Below are positions 8,789 to 17,313 of a DNA stretch of 64,000 nt, piece by piece. Every line of letters starts with the position of its first letter. Within the stretch, counting starts at the first letter, position 1. The DNA is from Methylophaga sp. OBS3 (lineage in GTDB: Bacteria > Pseudomonadota > Gammaproteobacteria > Nitrosococcales > Methylophagaceae): positions 62,001 through 126,000 of the forward strand of contig NZ_JAPDMU010000002.1 of NCBI RefSeq assembly GCF_026319325.1, in the 5' to 3' direction. The notes below the pieces were generated by a model. It did not search any database. It had not been told where the DNA came from and was given only the letters and a program-made list of their open reading frames with translations. The translations under genes and the position numbers were made by a program.

Positions 8789-9445
8789 ATGCACGCTCAA
8801 CAAAACATTTCTGTATTGCTGATCGATGATCACACATTATTACGTGAGGGATACTCACAATTGCTTGAAACGGCAGGGTTCACCATTGCAGGCCAAGCAT
8901 CTAATGCTGAAGATGGATATCAAGCATTTATCACCAAAAACCCCACCGTTTGTATCGTTGATCTCACCATGCCCGGCGCAGGAGGTCTTGAGTGTATTCG
9001 CCGAATTTGCACACGTGATAGTCAGGCGAATGTGCTGGTTTGCAGCATGCATGATGAAACTTCATTAGCGATGCGTGCATTGGAGCTGGGAGCAAGAGGT
9101 TACATTACCAAAACCTGCTCTACCGAAGTATTGATTGAAGCGGTCAAACAAGTTGCCGCGAAACAACATTACTTGGGTGTTGGTGTCGCGCGATCTATCG
9201 CCATCGAAAAACTGATTAATACCGATAACAAAATTAATTCTTTGTCTCATCAAGAGTTTGCCGTGTTTCGAATGACGGCCGAAGGGCAAAGCATTGAGCA
9301 AATGGCAGCGAATCTGACCCTCGCACCAAAAACCATCTCAAACTATAAAACCAACATGATGCGAAAACTCGGTACCACCAAACTTGCCGATATTATTTTT
9401 CTGGCCCAAAAAATCGGTGTTATTCACCCACCTCACGATACCTAA
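8789..9445 (+). CDS. LuxR/NarL-family response regulator upstream of mxaF (MxaX/MxaB-like)
   Basis: A 218-aa regulator with a receiver domain (residues about 8-125, phospho-acceptor Asp58 in CIVDLTMPG, Thr/Lys switch region) and a C-terminal LuxR helix-turn-helix (SIEQMAANLTLAPKTISNYKTNMMRKLG). TGAGGA precedes the ATG. It forms an operon with the upstream kinase and ends 184 nt before the mxaF ATG. Position and family fit regulators called MxaB or MoxX in other methylotrophs; the target promoter is not proven by the sequence. Confidence 0.85.
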   Translation: MHAQQNISVLLIDDHTLLREGYSQLLETAGFTIAGQASNAEDGYQAFITKNPTVCIVDLTMPGAGGLECIRRICTRDSQANVLVCSMHDETSLAMRALELGARGYITKTCSTEVLIEAVKQVAAKQHYLGVGVARSIAIEKLINTDNKINSLSHQEFAVFRMTAEGQSIEQMAANLTLAPKTISNYKTNMMRKLGTTKLADIIFLAQKIGVIHPPHDT

Positions 9446-9556
9446 GGGTTTCCAGCCGCATCCCTGAATTATCTGTGAGATCTTCCCTAACACATCAAGG
9501 GGGCCCGGCTCTAACGCCTCTCTCTCTGAAAAGCTGATGATTTCAAATGTGCTCAG

Positions 9557-9597
9557 CCAATCGTTTTTTGATTGGTTGCGACACATCGCCAGCAACG
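9557..9597 (+). promoter_or_regulatory. Structured leader upstream of mxaF
   Basis: Within 70 nt of the mxaF start, two small inverted repeats occur in tandem: CCAATC (9557-9562) with GATTGG (9570-9575), and GCGA (9578-9581) with TCGC (9586-9589). A (CT)n tract lies just upstream near 9520-9530. I see no canonical sigma-70 -10/-35 pair in the 183-nt gap, which fits an activator-dependent promoter. The hairpins may be operator halves or 5'-UTR structure. Confidence 0.3.
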
Positions 9598-9628
9598 ACT
9601 GGCATTCGTCAGAATATTAGGAGGAAGT

Positions 9629-11515
9629 ATGAGAGAGAACACTTTGAACCGGCTGGTCAAAGTCGGAACGGCCGTATTAGCCGGTTCCGTCATCGGCCTC
9701 GGGGGCATGTCAGCCGCCGTTGCCAACGACAAGCTGGTAGAACTTCAAAAGGATGAAGCCAACTGGGTAATGCAGGGTAAAAACTACTCAGCTAACCACT
9801 ACAGCACATCCAAACAAATCAATAAAAAGAATGTTAAGGATTTGTCTGCTGCGTGGACTTTTTCTACCGGTCTTTTGAACGGTCATGAAGGTGCACCTTT
9901 GGTAGTGGGTGACATGATGTACATTCACACACCTTTCCCTAACAACACCTTTGCAGTTAACTTGAATGATCCCGGCAAAATCGTCTGGGAACATAAACCG
10001 AAGCAGGATCCTGCTGCTCGTGCCGTCGCTTGCTGTGACGTGGTCAACCGTGGTCTCGCCTACTGGCCAGGTGACAGCAAAACGCCGGCAATGATCGTTA
10101 AAAGCCAATTAGACGGTCATGTTGTTGCGTTAAATGCTGAAACCGGTGAAGTACATTGGAAAGTGGAAAACGGCGATATCAGCGTCGGTCAAACACAAAC
10201 CCAAGCACCTTTCGTTGCTAAAGACTTAGTTATCCAAGGTTCATCTGGTGCAGAGCTGGGTGTTCGTGGTTATGTCACCGCTTTTGACATTCACACAGGT
10301 GAAATGGCTTGGCGTTGGTATGCAACGGGTCCTGATAGCGAAATCGGTCTGAAAGATAGCTTCAACAATGCTAACCCACACTACGGCCAAAAAAATCTGG
10401 GCACCCAAACTTGGGAAGATGATGCTTGGAAAATTGGTGGTGGTACTAACTGGGGTTGGTATGCCTATGACCCAGACTTAGAAATGTTCTATTACGGTTC
10501 TGGTAACCCAGCACCATGGAACGAAACCATGCGTCCAGGTGATAACAAATGGACTATGACCATTTGGGGTCGTGATATCAACACCGGTTTAGCCGAGTTT
10601 GGTTATCAAAAAACACCTCATGATGAATGGGATTACGCTGGCGTTAACGTCATGATGCTTTCTGAGCAAAAAGACAAAAACGGCAAAATGCGTAAATTGC
10701 TGACTCACCCAGATCGTAACGGCATTATCTACACGCTGGATCGTGAAACAGGTGATTTGGTTTCAGCTGACAAAATGGATGACACTGCAAACTGGGTCAA
10801 AAAAGTTGATCTAGAAACAGGTCTGCCAATTCGTGATCCAGAATTCAGCACACGCATGGGTCACCGTTCACGTGATATCTGTCCTTCGGCTATGGGTTTC
10901 CACAACCAAGGTATGGATTCATATGATCCAGAACGTCAACTGTTCTACCTCGGCTTGAACCACCTATGTATGGATTGGGAGCCGTTCATGCTGCCATACC
11001 GTGCTGGTCAGTTCTTCGTTGGTGCTAACGTTTGGTCATATCCTGGCCCTAAAGGTGACCGTCAAAACGGCATCGGTTCTGGTCAAGTTAAAGCCTACAA
11101 CGCAATCACTGGTGAATTTGCCTGGGAAAAAATGGAGAAATTCTCTGTTTGGGGCGGCACCATGGCGACAGCTGGTGGCTTAGTGTTCTACGGCACACTC
11201 GATGGTTTCATCAAAGCACGTGATGCTGATACCGGTGAGTTACTGTGGAAATTCAAACTGCCATCTGGCGCAATCGGTCACCCAATGACTTACACCCATA
11301 AAGGTACGCAATACGTTGCTATCAACTATGGTGTTGGTGGTTGGCCTGCAGTGGGTCTGGTCTTTGACCTGAACGATCCATCAGCTGGTCTGGGTGCGGT
11401 AGGTGCCTTTAAAGAGCTAGCACGTAACACCCAAATGGGTGGTGGTGTCATGGTCTTCTCTCTTGATGGTAAGAGCCCATACAACGACTTGAGCATTGGC
11501 GAATACGAAATGTAA
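9629..11515 (+). CDS. mxaF: Methanol dehydrogenase large subunit, PQQ- and calcium-dependent
   Basis: Start chosen at the ATG at 9629 because TAGGAGGA ends 3 nt before it and a signal peptide follows (cleavage after AAVA, residue 32); the frame is open further upstream without support. The 628-aa precursor gives a 596-aa mature subunit. It oxidises periplasmic methanol to formaldehyde with PQQ. Visible marks are the vicinal cysteines in [11 protein letters not shown] that form the disulfide ring under PQQ, tryptophan-docking propeller repeats, and the active site EWDYAGVN. The catalytic Asp is residue 335, mature 303, exactly the classic number. Two residues on is Ala337, where lanthanide-dependent XoxF enzymes have Asp, so this is the calcium type. 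Confidence 0.99.
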   Translation: MRENTLNRLVKVGTAVLAGSVIGLGGMSAAVANDKLVELQKDEANWVMQGKNYSANHYSTSKQINKKNVKDLSAAWTFSTGLLNGHEGAPLVVGDMMYIHTPFPNNTFAVNLNDPGKIVWEHKPKQDPAARAVACCDVVNRGLAYWPGDSKTPAMIVKSQLDGHVVALNAETGEVHWKVENGDISVGQTQTQAPFVAKDLVIQGSSGAELGVRGYVTAFDIHTGEMAWRWYATGPDSEIGLKDSFNNANPHYGQKNLGTQTWEDDAWKIGGGTNWGWYAYDPDLEMFYYGSGNPAPWNETMRPGDNKWTMTIWGRDINTGLAEFGYQKTPHDEWDYAGVNVMMLSEQKDKNGKMRKLLTHPDRNGIIYTLDRETGDLVSADKMDDTANWVKKVDLETGLPIRDPEFSTRMGHRSRDICPSAMGFHNQGMDSYDPERQLFYLGLNHLCMDWEPFMLPYRAGQFFVGANVWSYPGPKGDRQNGIGSGQVKAYNAITGEFAWEKMEKFSVWGGTMATAGGLVFYGTLDGFIKARDADTGELLWKFKLPSGAIGHPMTYTHKGTQYVAINYGVGGWPAVGLVFDLNDPSAGLGAVGAFKELARNTQMGGGVMVFSLDGKSPYNDLSIGEYEM

Positions 11516-11528
11516 TCAGCCAAAGCAA

Positions 11529-11551
11529 CTGAGCATCCGCGGGATGCTCAG
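11529..11551 (+). promoter_or_regulatory. Perfect 10-bp hairpin in the mxaF-mxaJ spacer (first of two)
   Basis: CTGAGCATCC and its exact complement are separated by a 3-nt loop, 13 nt after the mxaF stop codon. No U-run follows, so it is not a classical terminator. It would protect the 3' end of the abundant mxaF mRNA or cause partial attenuation before mxaJ. Confidence 0.75.
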
Positions 11552-11567
11552 CGTTGTATTTAACCTC

Positions 11568-11590
11568 GCTGGCAGCATCTTGCTGCCAGC
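11568..11590 (+). promoter_or_regulatory. Perfect 10-bp hairpin in the mxaF-mxaJ spacer (second of two)
   Basis: GCTGGCAGCA pairs exactly with TGCTGCCAGC around a TCT loop. It lies 18 nt before the mxaJ ATG and 16 nt after the first hairpin. The same stem and loop lengths in tandem suggest a designed mRNA-processing or stability element. Confidence 0.75.
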
Positions 11591-11608
11591 AACATCAGAG
11601 AGAGAATT

Positions 11609-12475
11609 ATGACAATCAAAAATGTTTTAAAAACATGCATGCCAAAGGTCTTTCGCCATAGCCCATTAATGCTGTTGGCAGCCAGTGCCGCTATTAGCGC
11701 ACCAGTAAGTGCTAACACACAAGTTATGCCTGAGACATTAAAGGTCTGTGCTGCTGGTAATGAAATGCCTTACTCAAACCGTCAGGAAGCTGGCTTTGAA
11801 AATGACATTGCCAAAGTACTGGCACGTAGCATGGACATGCCAATTGAGTTTGTCTGGTCTGATAAAGCAGCCATCTTTTTAGTAACAGAACATTTATTGA
11901 AAAATGAGTGTGATGTCGTGATGGGTGTAGACACCGACGACCAACGTGTCGCCACTAGCGATCCGTATTACACCTCCGGCTATGCTTTTATTTATCGTGA
12001 AGACAAAAATCTCGATATCGAAAACTGGCAGAGCCCTGATCTCCAAAAAGTAAACCGTTTCGTCATGCTGCCAGGCAGCCCAACCGAAGCGATGCTCCGT
12101 GAGATTGGTAAATATGAAGGTAACTTCAACTACAGCAAATCACTGTATGGCTTTAAGTCGCCTCGTAATAAGTACATTCGACTCGAACCATCACATCTCA
12201 TCAGTGAATTAGAAAACAACAATGGTGATATCGCTCACCTCTGGGCACCTGAGGTCGCTCGTTATGTTGAAAATTCAAACGTGCCATTAAAGATGGTGAT
12301 GAGTGAAGAAATTGCCGATACCGGCAATGGTGAAGGTGTTCGTCAACACTACGCACAGTCAATTGCCGTACGCCCTGATGATCAACAACTACTACGCGCT
12401 ATTAACCGTGCTCTGGATGTCGCTGAGCCACAAATCACCGCGATCCTCCAGAAAGAAGGTGTGCCATTACTGTAA
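11609..12475 (+). CDS. mxaJ: MxaJ, periplasmic solute-binding-like protein of methanol oxidation
   Basis: A 288-aa exported protein (signal peptide ending near PVSANTQ). The body is of the SBP_bac_3/periplasmic binding protein fold: LKVCAAGNEMPYSNRQEAGFENDIAKVLA, then DVVMGVDTDDQRV with YYTSGYAFIYRED. MxaJ is required for active methanol dehydrogenase and is thought to assist assembly or maturation of the alpha2-beta2 enzyme. It lies between mxaF and mxaG in the standard order. AGAGAGAG upstream serves as the ribosome site. The double hairpin upstream probably sets its expression below that of mxaF. Confidence 0.96.
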   Translation: MTIKNVLKTCMPKVFRHSPLMLLAASAAISAPVSANTQVMPETLKVCAAGNEMPYSNRQEAGFENDIAKVLARSMDMPIEFVWSDKAAIFLVTEHLLKNECDVVMGVDTDDQRVATSDPYYTSGYAFIYREDKNLDIENWQSPDLQKVNRFVMLPGSPTEAMLREIGKYEGNFNYSKSLYGFKSPRNKYIRLEPSHLISELENNNGDIAHLWAPEVARYVENSNVPLKMVMSEEIADTGNGEGVRQHYAQSIAVRPDDQQLLRAINRALDVAEPQITAILQKEGVPLL

Positions 12476-12517
12476 GCGGCACAACAAATCACAAGTAAGA
12501 AAGGTAACGATACCCTT

Positions 12518-13108
12518 ATGAAACGAAACTGGACATTTTCCCTAAACCAACTGGCTGCAGCATTGAGTATCAGTGTTGTCACAGCAATGACGGTTTTACC
12601 ACTCAAAGCCGAAGCCCAAGTCACTTTCCGTAATGCCATTACAGGTGATGTGATCGACTTTTCCTTTGGCAAAAAGGGTGAAGAAACCGAAGCAGTCAAA
12701 GAGTTTAAACAATCAGCAACCAATCAGTACAACGGTGACGAAGACGCTATTCGAATGGGTGAAGATTTATTCTCAACCGCCTGTTCTGGCTGTCATGGTC
12801 ATCATCTAGAGGGCAAATTAGGTCCAGCGCTGGGTGATGATTACTGGACTTATACACAAGGCCGAACTGACAAAGGTTTGTTTGAAATTATGTATGACGG
12901 CGCTCGCTCAATGATGGGCCCTCAACGTAACAACCTATCTATCGATGAAATGCTTCAAGTCATGGCGTTTATTCGTAGCTCTTACTGGGGCAAACCAGAG
13001 AATGCACTTTGGATCCCAGAAGAAGAACGCGCCAGCTTTGAACCCGCTGAAATGCCTGCCGAGTTCAAAGAAGCCATGGAAGAGTTCAATAAACGTAACG
13101 GCAAATAG
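12518..13108 (+). CDS. mxaG: Cytochrome cL, electron acceptor of methanol dehydrogenase
   Basis: A 196-aa precursor with a signal peptide (to about residue 34) and one c-type heme site, CSGCH at residues 89-93. The region FRNAITGDVIDFSF near the mature N-terminus is typical of cytochrome cL, which is larger and more acidic than ordinary class I cytochromes c. It takes electrons from PQQH2 of MxaFI and passes them to a class I cytochrome. The acidic tail (EEERASFEPAEMPAEF) fits docking to the basic small subunit. It follows mxaJ after 42 nt with no hairpin in that spacer. Confidence 0.97.
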   Translation: MKRNWTFSLNQLAAALSISVVTAMTVLPLKAEAQVTFRNAITGDVIDFSFGKKGEETEAVKEFKQSATNQYNGDEDAIRMGEDLFSTACSGCHGHHLEGKLGPALGDDYWTYTQGRTDKGLFEIMYDGARSMMGPQRNNLSIDEMLQVMAFIRSSYWGKPENALWIPEEERASFEPAEMPAEFKEAMEEFNKRNGK

Positions 13109-13128
13109 CCCAACAGAATACTGGTCAT

Positions 13129-13158
13129 CTGCCAGAGATCACACTAAATCTCTGGCAG
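13129..13158 (+). promoter_or_regulatory. Perfect 11-bp hairpin in the mxaG-mxaI spacer
   Basis: CTGCCAGAGAT (13129-13139) pairs exactly with ATCTCTGGCAG (13148-13158) around an 8-nt loop. It lies 20 nt after the mxaG stop and 39 nt before mxaI. An A-rich stretch and AAGGAGAG follow, the latter being the mxaI ribosome site. It could stabilise a processed mxaI message. Confidence 0.75.
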
Positions 13159-13197
13159 GTAATCATTATGTTGTAAAAAAAACCAAAGGAGAGAACC

Positions 13198-13473
13198 ATG
13201 CAAAAACTGAAAACTTTGGCACTTACCAGTGCAACAGCGCTGCTGTTTACACTGGGTGCTCCTGCTATCGCTTATGACGGCACCAACTGTAAGTCTGATG
13301 GCAACTGCTGGGAAGCGAAACCAGGATTCCCAGAAAAAATTAAAGGCTCAAAATTTGATCCTAAACACAGCGAAGCAGAGCTGAACAAGCAAGACACAGC
13401 GATGGAAGCGATGGAAAAACGTAACGCCGAACGCGCTAAAAACTTCAAAGAAACGGGTAAGTGGTCTTACTAA
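13198..13473 (+). CDS. mxaI: Methanol dehydrogenase small (beta) subunit
   Basis: A 91-aa precursor with a 25-residue signal peptide (ending AIA-YDG). The mature chain starts YDGTNCKSDGNCWEAKPGFP, with the conserved Cys pair, followed by the long charged helix (HSEAELNKQDTAMEAMEKRNAE) that wraps around the large subunit. Mature length is about 66 residues, slightly short of the best-studied beta subunits (about 74). AAGGAGAG sits ideally before the ATG. The high Lys/Glu content is typical. Confidence 0.98.
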   Translation: MQKLKTLALTSATALLFTLGAPAIAYDGTNCKSDGNCWEAKPGFPEKIKGSKFDPKHSEAELNKQDTAMEAMEKRNAERAKNFKETGKWSY

Positions 13474-13483
13474 CCCAAAGTCT

Positions 13484-13506
13484 GAGGCCAGCAACTCGCT
13501 GGCCTC
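13484..13506 (+). terminator. Hairpin with short T-rich tail between mxaI and mxaR (attenuator-like)
   Basis: GAGGCCAGC (13484-13492) pairs with GCTGGCCTC (13498-13506) around AACTC, followed by TCCTTTTGC. The tail is weak, so partial termination is expected. It would separate the highly expressed structural genes mxaFJGI from the accessory genes mxaRSACKL. Confidence 0.65.
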
Positions 13507-13534
13507 TCCTTTTGCAATTCGGATACGTTTTTTT

Positions 13535-14569
13535 ATGACGCTCAGCAACGCCGCTACCGACAAACAACTCGCCGATTGGCAGCAATATGCCAATGTCTTC
13601 CAAGACAATATTCGCCAAACCGTCATTGGTCAGGATGACGTTATTCACTTACTGACTATCGCCGTTTTTTGCCGTGGCCATGTTCTCCTTGAAGGTGACG
13701 TTGGTGTCGGTAAAACCACGCTTTTACGAAGTGCGGCAGAAAGTATTGGCGGTGATTTTGAGCGTATCGAAGGCACCATTGATTTGATGCCACACGACTT
13801 AGTCTATTACACACACATTGATAACAACGGTAAGCCAGCAGTAAGTCCTGGTCCGTTGTTAAAGCATGGTGACCGGCTGTCGATTTTCTTCTTTAATGAA
13901 ATCAATCGAGCCCGACCACAAATGCATTCCTTGTTATTACGGGTAATGGCCGAGCGCAGTGTTAGTGCTTTTAACCAGCCTTATTATTTCCCACATTTAC
14001 AGGTTTTCGCTGATCGTAACCGCATCGAAAAAGACGAAACCTTTGAGTTACCAGCTGCCGCCAGAGACCGTTTTATGATGGAGCTACTGGTATGTCGTCC
14101 TGATTCAGAGCAGCAATTAAAATCACTGATGTTTGATACCCGTTATTACGATGCTGACAAACTGGTTGCTAGCACGGCAAGAGCCGTTTTGCCTTTTGAC
14201 CAGCTCAATGAATTTGCTGCCAAGATCCAGACCGAAATTCAAACCAGTGATGCCCTACAACATTACGGCTACCAACTCTGTGAGGCATTAAGATCGCCAG
14301 ACAAATTTGGTATTCAAATACCTGAAATTGACATGCAAACCTTGGTGCAAGGTGGCATGGGGCCGCGCGGTATGATTTACCTGGCCCAAGCCGCTAGAGC
14401 GCAAGCTTGGTTATCAGGACGTGAATATGTCATTCCAGATGATTTTCATGTGGTGCTGCACGCCATTGCCAAGCACCGTCTGTTTTTAAATCCAGTCTAT
14501 AAACCACAGCAAGAAACGTTGATTAACCAACTAATTCACGCTGTGTTAAATACAGTTGCTAGTCCATGA
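13535..14569 (+). CDS. mxaR: MxaR, MoxR-type AAA+ ATPase
   Basis: A 344-aa cytoplasmic AAA+ ATPase of the MoxR family. Walker A is GDVGVGKT (residues 54-61), the Walker B region is IFFFNEINRARP, and a sensor region and C-terminal lid (MGPRGMIYLAQAARAQAWL, YVIPDDFHVVLHAIAKHRL) follow. MoxR ATPases act as chaperones with von Willebrand A-domain partners. Here mxaS, mxaC and mxaL supply such domains, and the complex is needed for calcium insertion and activation of methanol dehydrogenase. Its stop overlaps the mxaS start (ATGA). Confidence 0.95.
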   Translation: MTLSNAATDKQLADWQQYANVFQDNIRQTVIGQDDVIHLLTIAVFCRGHVLLEGDVGVGKTTLLRSAAESIGGDFERIEGTIDLMPHDLVYYTHIDNNGKPAVSPGPLLKHGDRLSIFFFNEINRARPQMHSLLLRVMAERSVSAFNQPYYFPHLQVFADRNRIEKDETFELPAAARDRFMMELLVCRPDSEQQLKSLMFDTRYYDADKLVASTARAVLPFDQLNEFAAKIQTEIQTSDALQHYGYQLCEALRSPDKFGIQIPEIDMQTLVQGGMGPRGMIYLAQAARAQAWLSGREYVIPDDFHVVLHAIAKHRLFLNPVYKPQQETLINQLIHAVLNTVASP

Positions 14570-15393
14570 TGTCGGCGCAGACAAGCAGCGTATTTCATTA
14601 CAAAACGCATTATTTGTTAAATGCCTTGATGGAAGGCCAACACAAAAGTAGACGCCAAGGCCCAGGTAGTGAGTTTTATCGTAAAGCCAGTTTTTTGTCT
14701 GAGCCTAATCCAGCCCGTTTAGACTTAGCACGTAGCTTGGTTGATCCGTTTGAAACGCTTTATGTAAAAACCTTTCGCCAGCAAAGTGAGCTTGATGTGG
14801 TAACTCTCGCCGATGGCTCTCACTCCATGCTTAATGCTGACAAAGCCAATATGTTGTCAGACGCCGTTGAGTGCATCAGCAAATCGGTATTTGATGCCAG
14901 TGATAAATCGCATTCATTTTTATTGACAGAAACCATCACAACGAAAGCAGACCAAACTGAATGGCACAGCCTTATTGATGATTTAGCAGAAAGTGACCAT
15001 TCACAAACTGCCTCCGCATTTGAACAGCTTTATTATGAAATCCCGCAGCAACGCAGTCTGATTTTTGTCGTATCAGACTTTCACTGGCCAGAGCAGCAAC
15101 TGCAATCGCTACTGTCTAAATTGTCAGCACATATTGTCGTGCCCGTTGTGATCTGGGCTGAGGCAGATAATAAAGATTATCCCCTTTGGCGGTTTATTCA
15201 GGTACAAGATGCCGAATCAGGTGAACAGCATTTATTGTTCACAACACCGCGTCAAAAGCGACAGCTGACACAGGCATTTACTGAACGAAAAGCCAAACTT
15301 AACAATATTTTTAATGTATTTGGCCACCGCCCGCTTTGGCTAACTGATGCAGCGGCAGCTCCCCAGTTCAACCGCTACTTTCTCGGAGAATAA
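14566..15393 (+). CDS. mxaS: MxaS, DUF58 protein
   Basis: A 275-aa protein of the DUF58 family that normally partners MoxR ATPases. The pattern is an N-terminal GQHKSRRQGPGSEF motif, then a von Willebrand-like core with the MIDAS-like LADGSHSM (DxSxS), and IFVVSDFHWPE. No signal peptide or membrane helix is seen. It starts at the ATGA overlap with mxaR; a second ATG at 14569 is an equally possible start. It belongs to the MxaRSACKL set required for active calcium-loaded enzyme. Confidence 0.93.
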   Translation: MMSAQTSSVFHYKTHYLLNALMEGQHKSRRQGPGSEFYRKASFLSEPNPARLDLARSLVDPFETLYVKTFRQQSELDVVTLADGSHSMLNADKANMLSDAVECISKSVFDASDKSHSFLLTETITTKADQTEWHSLIDDLAESDHSQTASAFEQLYYEIPQQRSLIFVVSDFHWPEQQLQSLLSKLSAHIVVPVVIWAEADNKDYPLWRFIQVQDAESGEQHLLFTTPRQKRQLTQAFTERKAKLNNIFNVFGHRPLWLTDAAAAPQFNRYFLGE

Positions 15394-15394
15394 A

Positions 15395-16336
15395 ATGCGT
15401 GCTCAGGGATTAAAGGCATTTCTCTGTGTCGTGTTATTAGGGCTGGCTTTGCCAGTCAACGCCGAAACACCAAGCGGTGTCATTAAGCAGTCTTTTGGAC
15501 GAGAATTTGGCGTATTAACTGGCGATCTCATTCAACATCGTTTTGTGGTGCAGCTACCCGCCGGCTACCAACTGGCAGAGTCCTCTTTGCCAGTCTCAGG
15601 CGACTTGAATTACTGGCTTAACCTTCGCGACGTCTCACTAAAAGCACTTGAGGGTAATACCCAGCGACAACTGTTTTCAGTGGAGCTCACTTATCAGACG
15701 TTTTATGCGCCACTTGATGTCCGCACACTGGAAATTCCTTCGCATCGGCTACGCGCCCATCGAAATGGCGGTCAAGAAATCTATGTCACGCTGCCCGAAT
15801 GGCAATTTACGATGTCACCATTAAAAGACATCACACCGCGCGGTGTTGGCTCAGATGAAACCGAACAAAGCTTTATGAAGCCGGCTTTGGTGCCATTATC
15901 ACAAGGCGTTGTGGAGCAGCAAAAACACATCATCATACTGATAGTCATCACAGCATTCTTATTACTTGTCTGGGCATATCTTCGCGGTTGGTTATGGCAA
16001 CGACAACAATCGCCCTTCCAGCAAGCTCACCGAAAAATTCGTAAGATAAATGCCCATCAAAACGATGAACTGACAGCTTGTCAGGCTGCGGTTACCGCCA
16101 TCCATGACGGCTTTAATCAGGTTGCAGGACATGCGGTGTTTATTCACCAACTTCCAGACTTTTACCAACAAAACCCTTCTTTTTCTCGATATTCAACGGA
16201 AATTGACGCATTTTTCCAGCAATCTCATGCGGTTTTATTTGGTCAGCAAACCGTCGCTTTACCTACTTTAAGTAGTTTGCAAAAACTGGCGCGTCGTCTT
16301 CAGCAAGCAGAACCGGTAAGCCAAGGAAAACCATGA
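15395..16336 (+). CDS. mxaA: MxaA, membrane protein for methanol dehydrogenase calcium insertion
   Basis: Start taken at the ATG at 15395, directly after the mxaS stop and preceded by CGGAGA, because a signal peptide follows (ending VNA-ETP); the open frame further upstream lies inside mxaS. The 313-aa product has a periplasmic beta-rich part (about 24-175), one membrane helix (about 180-200, IIILIVITAFLLLVWAYL) and a cytoplasmic tail of about 110 residues. MxaA mutants in other methylotrophs make inactive enzyme rescued by high calcium. It overlaps mxaC by 4 nt. Confidence 0.9.
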   Translation: MRAQGLKAFLCVVLLGLALPVNAETPSGVIKQSFGREFGVLTGDLIQHRFVVQLPAGYQLAESSLPVSGDLNYWLNLRDVSLKALEGNTQRQLFSVELTYQTFYAPLDVRTLEIPSHRLRAHRNGGQEIYVTLPEWQFTMSPLKDITPRGVGSDETEQSFMKPALVPLSQGVVEQQKHIIILIVITAFLLLVWAYLRGWLWQRQQSPFQQAHRKIRKINAHQNDELTACQAAVTAIHDGFNQVAGHAVFIHQLPDFYQQNPSFSRYSTEIDAFFQQSHAVLFGQQTVALPTLSSLQKLARRLQQAEPVSQGKP

Positions 16337-17313
16337 ACCTAAGTTTGTCCTATCCTTGGGTTTGTGGCCTGTTGGTACTTGGCTTACTGCCTTTGTTTCA
16401 ACATATTTTCCGCAAACAAACCGTGAGCTGGACACCACTATTTCCTGCTCACCCAAGTTCAAAACGCATACACCGACTACTACAACTGATTGGGATGACA
16501 GCGTTTATCAGTATTGTGCTGGGACTCGCCGGTTTACATCTCACAGAGCAAAGCCAATTAAGAACAGGTAATGGCGCCCACATCGTTTTTGTCTTAGACC
16601 GAAGCGGCAGTATGAATGAAACCTTTGGCGGTAAAGTGCCTGATGAAACCACACCGGCCAAACGTGAAATCGCGCATAACCTGTTGTCACAGTTTGTCGA
16701 TAAACGTCCCCATGATTTATTTGGTGTTGTTGGCTTTACCACCCAGCCATTTTTTATCAGCCCTCTAACTGAACATAAATCGTTTACCCAAGCCGCTATC
16801 AATAGCCTGCAAAGTCCGGGGTTGGCATTCACTAATGCGGCAAAAGGCTTGGGAATGGGGTTGCGGTTTTTTGAAGATCAGCCACATACCGGCTCACGAG
16901 TCATTGTCTTAGTATCAGATGGCGCTGCCATGTTAGATCATCGCGCACAACGGGTATTGCGTGAATGGTTTGAACGTTATCAGACCAGTCTTTATTGGTT
17001 TTTCTTACGCACTGAAAATGGGCTTGGCATTCACTCAACGCCCGGCTCAGCACGTGATGATAATCCTCGGGTCATGCCAGAGCGATATTTAGATAAGTTT
17101 TTTAAAAGCTTGCCAGTGAAATATCGCGCCTACGAAATTGATACGGAGGCGTCGTTACAAGCCGCTGTTGATGAATTAGATGAGTTGGAAAACCTGCCAT
17201 TGGTATACGAAGAAAACATCCCTCGCCAACCGTTACATAAACCGCTCTTTATCTTGGCTTTTGTTTGTTTGGCCATTTTATCTTCGGTGAAATTTCTGGA
17301 GTACAAACCATGA
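16333..17313 (+). CDS. mxaC: MxaC, membrane-anchored von Willebrand factor A protein
   Basis: A 326-aa BatA-like protein: two N-terminal membrane helices (about 5-22 and 52-70), a von Willebrand A domain with a complete MIDAS start (Asp89, Ser91, Ser93 in DRSGSM), VLVSDGAAML, and a C-terminal helix (about 302-320). MIDAS sites bind divalent metals, which fits the calcium-loading role of this gene set. It starts at an ATGA overlap with mxaA and ends with another ATGA overlap with mxaK. Confidence 0.94.
   Translation: MNLSLSYPWVCGLLVLGLLPLFQHIFRKQTVSWTPLFPAHPSSKRIHRLLQLIGMTAFISIVLGLAGLHLTEQSQLRTGNGAHIVFVLDRSGSMNETFGGKVPDETTPAKREIAHNLLSQFVDKRPHDLFGVVGFTTQPFFISPLTEHKSFTQAAINSLQSPGLAFTNAAKGLGMGLRFFEDQPHTGSRVIVLVSDGAAMLDHRAQRVLREWFERYQTSLYWFFLRTENGLGIHSTPGSARDDNPRVMPERYLDKFFKSLPVKYRAYEIDTEASLQAAVDELDELENLPLVYEENIPRQPLHKPLFILAFVCLAILSSVKFLEYKP

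Noticed and set aside
9572..9628. N-terminal extension of the MxaF reading frame by 19 residues
   Set aside because: The ATG at 9629 has a near-ideal ribosome site and is followed by a normal signal peptide; the extension would bury it and covers the leader hairpins.
9629..11515. XoxF (lanthanide) identity for the large subunit
   Set aside because: Ala337 replaces the extra lanthanide-binding Asp, and the gene is followed by mxaJGI.
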